A stretch of DNA of 31,710 nt from Acidobacteriota bacterium (GTDB lineage Bacteria > Acidobacteriota > Terriglobia > Terriglobales > Acidobacteriaceae): NCBI GenBank assembly GCA_021793595.1, contig JAJYSL010000032.1:1-31710 (forward strand). The letters are read 5' to 3'. The notes under the pieces were generated by a model. It had not been told where the DNA came from. It saw only the letters and a program-made list of their open reading frames with translations, and searched no databases. The first letter of the stretch is position 1; each line of letters starts with the position of its first letter. Below, in pieces: positions 24,803-31,710 of this stretch. The position numbers were made by a program, and so were the translations under genes.

Positions 24803-24832
24803 ATTTGGTTCGCTGCGGTGGGGAAACCAAAT
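24803..24832. repeat. Hairpin preceding element D
   Basis: ATTTGGTT (24803-24810) and AACCAAAT (24825-24832) form an 8-bp stem with a 14-nt loop. The loop contains GTGGGG, which could instead pair with the left arm of element D (CCCCAC, 24839-24844), so the two structures may compete. It lies just after the NRAMP gene. Confidence 0.4.
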
Positions 24833-24838
24833 TCTCCA

Positions 24839-24877
24839 CCCCACTCAAGCCAAAAGAAGGCTTGAATGGGGCACCCC
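24839..24877. repeat. Hairpin element D at a convergent junction
   Basis: A 13-bp stem with one mismatch is formed by CCCCACTCAAGCC (24839-24851) and GGCTTGAATGGGG (24859-24871), with loop AAAAGAA, followed by a GCACCC-like tail. It lies between the 3' ends of the NRAMP gene and the Nudix gene and could serve as a terminator for both. Confidence 0.7.
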
Positions 24878-24887
24878 GGCCGAGCAG

Positions 24888-25331
24888 CTAGAGAATTTTT
24901 CCCTGGGCCAGGTCGCGGATGAATTTCCGATCGGCAGCGAGGAAGTTGTAGGCAGGCAGGTCGCGCAGTTCGGCCCAGCGCATGTCCTGAAAGATGCGGT
25001 TTTGCATATCGCCGTCGAAATGATAGACGGCGAAAAATCGCAGGTGGATGGAACCGCCGTTGCGGTAGTTGTGCTGCACCTCCGCGATGAAGGGGCCGAT
25101 TTTGGCTTGAATGCCGAGCTCTTCCTCCAACTCACGACGCAGCGCCTGCTCGGGAGTTTCGCCGGGCTCGATTTTGCCGCCGGGGAATTCCCACTGCAAT
25201 CCCATGGCAGTGCCGGCCTTGCGCTGACAGATGAAAACCTGCTTGTCTCGCAAGATCAAGGCCGCGACCACGGCACGCATCCGAGGTTTTTCTGGCCGAG
25301 GCTGGGCTGCTACTTCGAAGTCCGGTTGCAT
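24888..25331 (-). CDS. Nudix hydrolase (MutT-like)
   Basis: This 147-residue Nudix enzyme has the complete Nudix box GGKIEPGETPEQALRRELEEELGI, carrying the REexEE metal-binding glutamates. Before it come VAALILRDKQVFICQRK and the LQWEFPGGK lead-in typical of MutT-type 8-oxo-dGTP or related nucleotide diphosphatases. Substrate specificity is not certain from sequence. The true start is ATG 25329-25331, with AAGGAA upstream; an extension to 25583 lies inside the preceding gene and is a shadow. The gene follows the cobalamin-binding-like gene by 20 bases on the same strand. Clean-up of oxidised nucleotides is the usual role of this subgroup. Confidence 0.88.
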   Translation of the reverse strand: MQPDFEVAAQPRPEKPRMRAVVAALILRDKQVFICQRKAGTAMGLQWEFPGGKIEPGETPEQALRRELEEELGIQAKIGPFIAEVQHNYRNGGSIHLRFFAVYHFDGDMQNRIFQDMRWAELRDLPAYNFLAADRKFIRDLAQGKIL

Positions 25332-25351
25332 CACTTCCTTAGGATAGTGAT

Positions 25352-26218
25352 TTACGACTGCTTCTGCGAATGGGCGAGTGAAATGAGTCGCGGATGCGGA
25401 GGAAATCGATTTGGATCTATCGCCGCCGCCAGACAGGCAAGCCCTTCGAGGATCGGGTGGGCGGGAGTGTTGAGAAACTCGTCGGGGATGCAGTAGACGC
25501 GGCCGTTTGCGACGGAGCGCAACGATTGCCAGCCGCGCTGCTCGATGACGCGAGCCAGGGGGACGCGATCTCCAGCGCCGCACCAGGCGAAGATGAGGAC
25601 GTCGGGATCAATGGCCGCGACGGTTTCCGCGGAGGTCGTTTTGCCGGCGTCGCCGACGAATTCTCCGCCAGCGGCTTCGACCAATTCTTTCACCCACGGT
25701 TGAGAATGGATGAGCGGCTTGCCCCATTCCTCGCAGTAGACGCGGGGACGGTCGGCGGTGGCAGATGGAACGCGAACGGCGTCGATGGCGGCGGTGAGTT
25801 CGACGACGAGTGCTTCCGCGCGATCGGAGGCATGAACGACGGAGCCGATGAGGCGAATGTCGGCGAAGATGTCGGCGAGGGTATGCGGGGCGAGCGTTAA
25901 CACCGGGCAGCCTGCGCGGAGGATGGCGGCGAGCGACTCCATGCGGTAGGGGACGGAGGCGATTACCAGAGTGGGTTCGATGGCCAGCAGTTCCTCCATG
26001 GGGGAGGACCAGGAGTCGGCGATGATTTTCAGGTTGCGGTGGGCGAGCTCCGGCAGCGCCTCGACACAATAGCGGGTGCAGGCGACCAGATCGTCGAGAC
26101 GGCCGAGCCGTTGCAGGGTGAGAGTGATGCTGGGTTGCAGGGATGCAATGCGCCGTGGCGGCGACTGGATCCCAGGTCTCAAAGGCGAGACCTGGGGCAC
26201 CCGCTCTTGGTTAGGCAT
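25352..26218 (-). CDS. Cobalamin-binding-like periplasmic-type protein (BtuF fold) without signal peptide
   Basis: This 288-residue protein has the helical-backbone bilobal fold of BtuF/FepB-type binding proteins. RRIASLQPSITLTLQRLGRLDDLVACTRYC at about 22-51 and the later PTLVIAS, VLTLAPHTLADIF and PDVLIFAWCG segments are typical. It is usually annotated as a cobalamin-binding protein, but it has no signal peptide, so export is not indicated and a cytoplasmic role is possible. The ATG at 26216-26218 overlaps the stop of the HAD gene (ATGCCTAA). Residues 6-16 are encoded by hairpin element B, so the N-terminus is repeat-derived; a GTG inside the repeat is the only alternative start before the conserved region. 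No BtuCD transporter genes are nearby. Confidence 0.78.
   Translation of the reverse strand: MPNQERVPQVSPLRPGIQSPPRRIASLQPSITLTLQRLGRLDDLVACTRYCVEALPELAHRNLKIIADSWSSPMEELLAIEPTLVIASVPYRMESLAAILRAGCPVLTLAPHTLADIFADIRLIGSVVHASDRAEALVVELTAAIDAVRVPSATADRPRVYCEEWGKPLIHSQPWVKELVEAAGGEFVGDAGKTTSAETVAAIDPDVLIFAWCGAGDRVPLARVIEQRGWQSLRSVANGRVYCIPDEFLNTPAHPILEGLACLAAAIDPNRFPPHPRLISLAHSQKQS
26171..26202. repeat. Hairpin element B, inside the cobalamin-binding-like gene
   Basis: A perfect 10-bp stem, CCCAGGTCTC (26171-26180) and GAGACCTGGG (26187-26196), has loop AAAGGC and tail GCACCC. The stem is identical to element A. It is read in frame on the minus strand near the start of the cobalamin-binding-like gene. 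Confidence 0.75.
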
Positions 26219-26942
26219 GGACGACAGGGCCGGGCTGAAATACCGGCCATCCCTGGAGAGCGGCAATCTCTGTCAGCTCCGCCGTAGGATTGACGACGAA
26301 CGGATTTTTTGCGATGGCGAGCATGGCGGCATCGTGAATGGAATTGCCGAAGACCGCGTCGGGTTCGGTGATGCCGACCCGCGCCAGAGATTGCACTTTG
26401 CCTTCGTCGGTGGGGATGTCGAGCACCTCTTCGGTGATCAATCCATTGGTAACGCGAACGCGGGCTGCGAGCACGCGCTCGGCGGGGATGCCGAAGTGCT
26501 GCACGGCATCTTCAATGAGCCAGTTGTTGGTAGAGCTGACGGCCCAGACGATGGTGCCGCGCTGCTGGAGTCGAGTGCAGGCTTCGCGCATCTCCGGGAA
26601 AATGTTGGGGCGCATCATGGCATCGAAATAGGTATGCACGGCCTGGCGCAATTCAGAGTCGCGCAGGTCGCGGTAGATCTGGACCATTTCGCCGCAGATG
26701 GCGAGCTCAGAAACTTCGCCGCGCATGTAGGCGCGATAGCGTGCATCCATCCAGTTGCAGGCTTCGCGGGAGAGCAGTCCGGATTCCATGGACCATTGCA
26801 TGAAGCCGACGCCGGCATCGCCGGACCAGAGGGTGCCATCGCAGTCGAAGACAGCAACAGCGGCCTGGAGGTTGTCGATGCGACGGAAAAATTCAGAAGA
26901 GGACAGGGTGGAGGTTCTCGGGGTGATGAGTTGTTGTGCCAA
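26211..26942 (-). CDS. HAD-superfamily phosphatase (HAD-IB, SerB-like)
   Basis: This 243-residue HAD hydrolase resembles phosphoserine-phosphatase-type HAD-IB enzymes. Motif I is VFDCDGTL (Asp33, Asp35), motif II VSSTNN (136-141), motif III Lys182 in DEGKVQSL, and motif IV FGNSIHDAAML (198-208). In motif IV the usual GDxxxD has Asn200 in place of the first Asp, although Asp204 remains. A helical cap lies at about 40-110. The substrate is unknown; a small phospho-metabolite is likely. The start is TTG at 26940-26942, with AAGG about ten bases upstream and no ATG in frame. The gene is first in the operon, and its stop overlaps the start of the next gene. Confidence 0.8.
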   Translation of the reverse strand: MAQQLITPRTSTLSSSEFFRRIDNLQAAVAVFDCDGTLWSGDAGVGFMQWSMESGLLSREACNWMDARYRAYMRGEVSELAICGEMVQIYRDLRDSELRQAVHTYFDAMMRPNIFPEMREACTRLQQRGTIVWAVSSTNNWLIEDAVQHFGIPAERVLAARVRVTNGLITEEVLDIPTDEGKVQSLARVGITEPDAVFGNSIHDAAMLAIAKNPFVVNPTAELTEIAALQGWPVFQPGPVVHA

Positions 26943-27171
26943 AACGGACGACCTTATCGAAAAATATAAAAAAGAGAAATTGTAGAGGGCGCACGATGGT
27001 TGGTCATCGATGCGCCTTCCCTTCTATGATGCAGCATCGGCGGGAACTATGCCAGCGTTGTAACCAGCTTGTAATCTGCGATGCACGGTGGGCTGGCGAA
27101 GTTGATTCCACGGGAAAGACTTGCTGGAGGCGCCGCGCGATGTTCGATAATTTCTGCAGGCGAGGCGCTGC
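26943..27171. promoter_or_regulatory. Divergent promoter region, HAD operon / xerD
   Basis: A nearly pure A/T-purine tract (26958-26980, reading GAAAAATATAAAAAAGAGAAA in part) is strikingly AT-rich for this genome and is a good candidate for promoter elements of one or both operons. Next to it is a hairpin: GGCGCACGATG (26988-26998) pairs with CATCG-A-TGCGCC (27005-27016), one base bulged, followed by a pyrimidine-rich stretch. This could be an attenuator in the xerD leader. Confidence 0.4.
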
Positions 27172-28128
27172 ATGGAGAACCATCAATATTCCGACGGAAG
27201 CAATCTGAAACTGATCCAGAGCTACCTGACATATTTGCGCGTGGAAAAGGGTCTGCGTCCGCTGACCTGTGAGGCGTACCAGCGCGATCTGCTGCAGTGC
27301 GCGGAATTTCTGGAGAAGACCAACGGTTCGCTGGCATCCGCAAAGCATGAGGATCTGGCGGGGTTCGTGGCGCATCTGCAGGCGCACCAGGTGGAGGCGC
27401 GCTCGCGGGCGCGAAAACTTTCTTGCCTGCGCGGTTTATATCGATGGCTGCTGCTGGATAAGCGCATCGCGTACGATCCAACGATTCATCTGGAAACGCC
27501 GGCAGGATGGAAAGTGCTGCCGAAGTCATTGTCGGAGGCCGAAGTGGTGACGATGATCGACCAGACCGGGCATGGTGCTGCGGGCAACCGGACGGAAGCC
27601 TGCACGCCTCAGTCGTTGCGCGATCGGGCGATGCTGGAATTGCTGTATGGCGGGGGCGTGCGGGTATCGGAACTGGTGGGGCTTGCGGTGGAAGACATCT
27701 CCCTGCTGCAGGGCCAAATGCTGGTGCGCGGCAAAGGCGATAAAGAGCGCATCGTGCCGCTGGGACAGCCAGCGATTGAAGCGCTGACGGAATATCTGGA
27801 ACACGGTCGGGCGTCCTTGATGCGGAAGGCGAATGTGCGGGAGGTGTTTTTATCGCAGCGCGGGCATCCGCTGACGCGGCAGACGGTGTGGGCCATGGTG
27901 AAGCAGGTGAATCATCGCGCCAGCCCGCACATGCTGCGGCATAGTTGCGCAACGCACATGGTGGAACACGGCGCGGACCTGCGCACAGTGCAAACCTTGC
28001 TGGGCCACGCCGACATTGCGACGACACAGATTTATACGCATCTGGCGCTGGGCCGGTTGAAGGCGGTGCATCGCGCGCACCATCCGCGCGGGAATATACA
28101 AGCTCGTGCTTTGGATGGTGCGGAATGA
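27172..28128 (+). CDS. xerD: Tyrosine recombinase XerD
   Basis: This 318-residue site-specific recombinase resolves chromosome dimers at dif with XerC. The N-terminal SAM-like core-binding domain (about 10-100) is followed by the catalytic domain with all six key residues: Arg164 (GVRVSEL), Lys188 ([12 protein letters not shown]), His253 and Arg256 (HMLRH), His279 ([11 protein letters not shown]) and nucleophile Tyr288 (IYTHL). The C-terminal [11 protein letters not shown] is XerD-like. A short insert (about 131-147) before the helix carrying Arg164 is somewhat longer than usual. The ATG at 27172 has the ribosome-binding-like GGCGAGG at about 27161. Its stop overlaps a possible start of the next recombinase (ATGA). 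The XerD name rests on the C-terminal pattern and could be swapped with XerC. Confidence 0.88.
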   Translation: MENHQYSDGSNLKLIQSYLTYLRVEKGLRPLTCEAYQRDLLQCAEFLEKTNGSLASAKHEDLAGFVAHLQAHQVEARSRARKLSCLRGLYRWLLLDKRIAYDPTIHLETPAGWKVLPKSLSEAEVVTMIDQTGHGAAGNRTEACTPQSLRDRAMLELLYGGGVRVSELVGLAVEDISLLQGQMLVRGKGDKERIVPLGQPAIEALTEYLEHGRASLMRKANVREVFLSQRGHPLTRQTVWAMVKQVNHRASPHMLRHSCATHMVEHGADLRTVQTLLGHADIATTQIYTHLALGRLKAVHRAHHPRGNIQARALDGAE

Positions 28129-28130
28129 AA

Positions 28131-28162
28131 CCCACATCTCAAAAGCGAGATGTGGGGCACCC
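28131..28162. repeat. Hairpin element C, between xerD and xerC
   Basis: CCCACATCTC (28131-28140) pairs perfectly with GAGATGTGGG (28147-28156), loop AAAAGC, tail GCACCC. Relative to elements A and B, two stem positions differ and the opposite arm changes to match. It lies in frame after the ATG at 28125. Confidence 0.75.
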
Positions 28163-28190
28163 AGATTCCAAGTGGAAGCTGAGGGATTCG

Positions 28191-29153
28191 ATGAAGGCCA
28201 AGGAGCAGAAGCAGGACGGGAAGGCGGAGCCGCAGGCTGCGGAAATTTTGCGGCTAATTGCGCAATATATGGCGGTGCTGACGGTGGAGCGGGCGTCGTC
28301 GGAGCATACGGTGCGCGCCTACCGGAGGGAGCTGCATTCCTTTGCGGCGTTTCTGGCGAAGCGGTGTGGCGCAGACGTGACGCCGTCGCAGATTGAACAT
28401 CCGGTGATCCGGGAATATCTGGGGACGCTGTACGAGAAGAAATTGTCGAAGCCCTCGGTGGCGCGGGCGCTGGCGGCAATACGGTCGTGGTTTGGCTGGC
28501 TGGCGAGAACGGGACACATTGAGCAAAATCCGGCGCGGCTGGTGTCGACGCCGAAGCTGCCGAAACATTTGCCGCGGGTGCCGGGAGCGGAGCAGCTGAA
28601 TCAGGCATTCAACGATGTGGATACGGAGACGGCGTGGCCGGAGCGCGATCGCGTGATCATGGAGCTGCTGTATGGCTGCGGCATCCGCAACGCGGAGCTG
28701 GTGGGGCTGAATCTGGAGGATATTCAGTGGGGCAATGAGTGCCTGCTGGTGCGCGGCAAGGGGCGCAAGGAGCGGTATGTGCCGCTGGGGGATGCGGCGG
28801 CGATGGCGGTGCGCGCGTATTTGCCGCAGCGGGCGCAGAAGCTGCAGGAGGCGAAACGGGCGTCGGAGGCGTTGCTGCTGAATGTCCGGTTGCGCGGCGA
28901 TGGCCGCCTGACGACTCGCAGCGTCGGCCGGATTGTGAAGCATGTCGCGCTGTCTCACGGGCTTGCCGCGGATGTTCATCCGCACACGTTGCGGCATGCG
29001 TTTGGGACGCACATGCTGGAGGAGGGAGCGGATTTGCGCGCCATCCAGGAAATTCTTGGACATGCCCGGCTGTCGACGACGCAGCGGTATACGCATTTGA
29101 CTTCTGGACAGGTGGCGGCGGTGTATGACCGAACCCATCCGAGAGCGAAGTAA
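28191..29153 (+). CDS. xerC: Tyrosine recombinase XerC
   Basis: This 320-residue tyrosine recombinase is the likely XerC partner of the preceding XerD. Catalytic residues are Arg166 (GIRNAEL), Lys190 ([12 protein letters not shown]), His265 and Arg268 (HTLRH), His291 ([11 protein letters not shown]) and Tyr300 (RYTHL). The C-terminal [13 protein letters not shown] is XerC-like. The N-terminal core-binding domain spans about 18-110. ATG 28191 is chosen because GAGGG lies five bases upstream. An in-frame ATG at 28125 overlaps the xerD stop and would add 22 residues encoded mostly by hairpin element C. The tandem layout suggests co-expression of both dif recombinases. I found no convincing dif site in the window. 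Confidence 0.87.
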   Translation: MKAKEQKQDGKAEPQAAEILRLIAQYMAVLTVERASSEHTVRAYRRELHSFAAFLAKRCGADVTPSQIEHPVIREYLGTLYEKKLSKPSVARALAAIRSWFGWLARTGHIEQNPARLVSTPKLPKHLPRVPGAEQLNQAFNDVDTETAWPERDRVIMELLYGCGIRNAELVGLNLEDIQWGNECLLVRGKGRKERYVPLGDAAAMAVRAYLPQRAQKLQEAKRASEALLLNVRLRGDGRLTTRSVGRIVKHVALSHGLAADVHPHTLRHAFGTHMLEEGADLRAIQEILGHARLSTTQRYTHLTSGQVAAVYDRTHPRAK

Positions 29154-29221
29154 TCCCTGTTTGGTTACGGAGGTGTGTGGTGATCATCTGTGGCTAAAGG
29201 TGGTGTATAGTAGTCATATAA

Positions 29222-29278
29222 GCGCCCAGGCCGTACGCCATTCGCATTCCATCTCGCGGAGGCCGATCCCTAGGGCGC
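29222..29278. other. Long-range hairpin upstream of the NYN gene
   Basis: GCGCCC (29222-29227) pairs with GGGCGC (29273-29278), and inside it GGCC (29229-29232) can pair with GGCC (29261-29264). It ends 22 bases before the NYN start codon, so it could be a structured leader, or the terminator of xerC although no T run follows. Confidence 0.35.
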
Positions 29279-29300
29279 GTTTCTCGTTAGAGGAAGACTA

Positions 29301-29999
29301 ATGCCGACAGCGGTATTAATTGATGGTGGATTTTTTCTTAAAAGATTTTCTGTTTGTTACCCTTCGCGAAATCCTAAAGACCCATCGAGTGTTGCCAAGA
29401 CTGCCTTTGAGTTGGCGCTAAGTCATCTAGACGATAAGGACTATAACGGCAAAAAGCGCGAGTTGTACCGTATATTCTTTTACGATTGCGCGCCGATGGC
29501 CAAGAAGGCCCACCAGCCCGTGAGTCGACGGGCGATCGATTTCTCTAAAACTGATCAATCCATTTTCCGAAGGAAATTGCACACTCGCCTGCGATGTCAG
29601 CGCAAGCTCGCATTGAGACTTGGGATGCTGTCGGATCATAGTTCCTGGGGGTTACGGCCTACAGCGTTGAAACAAGTATTGGCCAAAGAGCGCCAATTTG
29701 CCGACCTACAAGATGCTGATTTTTTCTATGATGTTCGGCAAAAGGGTGTTGATATGCGGATTGGTTTGGATATCGCTTCCATCGTTTTCAAGAAGCAAGC
29801 CGATCAGATAGTACTTGTTTCAGGAGATTCGGACTTTGTTCCTGCAGCAAAGTTGGCTCGACGAGAAGGCATAGATTTTGTACTTGACCCAATGTGGAGC
29901 ACTATCAACGAGGATTTAAATGAGCATGTGGACGGGATTCGCTCCACGTGCCCTCGCCCCGGGTCTATCGCATCTCTTGATGCTTCGATTCGCTCCTAA
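29301..29999 (+). CDS. NYN-domain (PIN-like) putative RNase
   Basis: This 232-residue protein has the NYN/LabA-type nuclease fold. Acidic residues that would bind metal are Asp8 (VLIDGGFFLKRF), Asp151 and Asp157 (KGVDMRIGLDIA), and Asp176 and Asp178 (LVSGDSDFVPAAKLARREG). The middle section (60-135) is basic and probably binds RNA. NYN proteins are mostly RNases; many are accessory genes and some belong to defence loci. Base composition is clearly more AT-rich than xerC and secA on either side, and codon use differs, pointing to recent acquisition. The ATG is preceded by GAGGAAG. The role here is unknown, and no toxin-antitoxin partner is visible. Confidence 0.82.
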   Translation: MPTAVLIDGGFFLKRFSVCYPSRNPKDPSSVAKTAFELALSHLDDKDYNGKKRELYRIFFYDCAPMAKKAHQPVSRRAIDFSKTDQSIFRRKLHTRLRCQRKLALRLGMLSDHSSWGLRPTALKQVLAKERQFADLQDADFFYDVRQKGVDMRIGLDIASIVFKKQADQIVLVSGDSDFVPAAKLARREGIDFVLDPMWSTINEDLNEHVDGIRSTCPRPGSIASLDASIRS

Positions 30000-30064
30000 C
30001 AGCTGCTGGTCCATACAGCATAAAATAATGCTTAAGATAGTTTTACAAAAGGTTGGATTTTCTC

Positions 30065-31710
<1,646 letters not shown>

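Noticed and set aside
27047..28135. Long minus-strand frame opposite xerD
   Set aside because: Pro/Ala/Arg-rich antisense shadow of a fully conserved recombinase.
27172..29153. xerD/xerC as integrases of a prophage or integron
   Set aside because: Both have ordinary XerC/XerD length and C-termini, are followed by housekeeping secA, and no phage or cassette genes are adjacent.
29190..29230. Possible dif site near xerC (TATAGTAGTCATATAA-like stretch)
   Set aside because: The arms do not match known XerC/XerD arm patterns and the central spacing is wrong; a chance AT-rich stretch or promoter is more likely.

Overview
The window looks like a chromosomal segment of an Acidobacteriota (Terriglobia-type) bacterium. 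The evidence is a high-GC coding style, a very large Oar-like TonB-dependent receptor with a carboxypeptidase-regulatory N-terminus, a DUF4142 secreted protein, a winged-helix/TPR regulator without a membrane segment, and conserved housekeeping genes (xerD, xerC, secA). This assignment is inferred from gene content, not from a marker search. I saw no rRNA, tRNA, CRISPR array, transposase or complete prophage.

Layout. 1-6631: a glycan-use block, with the 3' part of a GH20-type hexosaminidase, the TonB-dependent receptor and a secreted GH39-type glycosidase. 6632-6771: a palindrome-rich convergent junction. 6772-8242 (minus): a FetAB-type ABC pair. 8584-9954: a CLC anion transporter with unusual motif residues. 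9955-11842: an AT-richer accessory patch with an orphan possible nuclease, a small zinc-ribbon protein and a gene remnant, flanked by two copies of a 52-bp REP-like repeat. 11843-14253: a winged-helix/TPR regulator divergent from a small secreted protein, with a third REP copy downstream. 14698-17105: a DUF4142 protein, a TPM-domain protein and LemA. 17176-17969 (minus): an RsbV/RsbW-like partner-switch pair. 18420-24787: a soluble MgtE-like Mg2+-sensor protein, a tightly coupled glycosyltransferase/GMC oxidoreductase/aldo-keto reductase trio, then an NRAMP-family transporter whose metal-site residues match the Mg2+-transporting NrmT/NRMT clade. 24888-26942 (minus): an operon of HAD phosphatase, cobalamin-binding-like protein and Nudix hydrolase. 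27172-29153: tandem xerD-xerC. 29301-29999: an AT-richer NYN-domain gene. 30065-end: secA, cut by the window edge.

Two things stand out. First, a free-standing MgtE sensor module (PRC barrels, MgtE N domain, two CBS domains, no transmembrane domain) shares a same-strand block with an NrmT-like transporter, which suggests a split Mg2+ uptake system with the sensor acting in trans. The three-gene sugar-modification cassette sits between them. Second, a family of hairpin elements (10-11 bp stem, A-rich loop, GCACCC-like tail) occurs five times between 16.3 and 28.2 kb. The stem sequences differ between copies but pairing is kept by compensatory changes. Three copies lie in frame just after a possible start codon, recalling the Rickettsia palindromic elements that insert into coding sequences.
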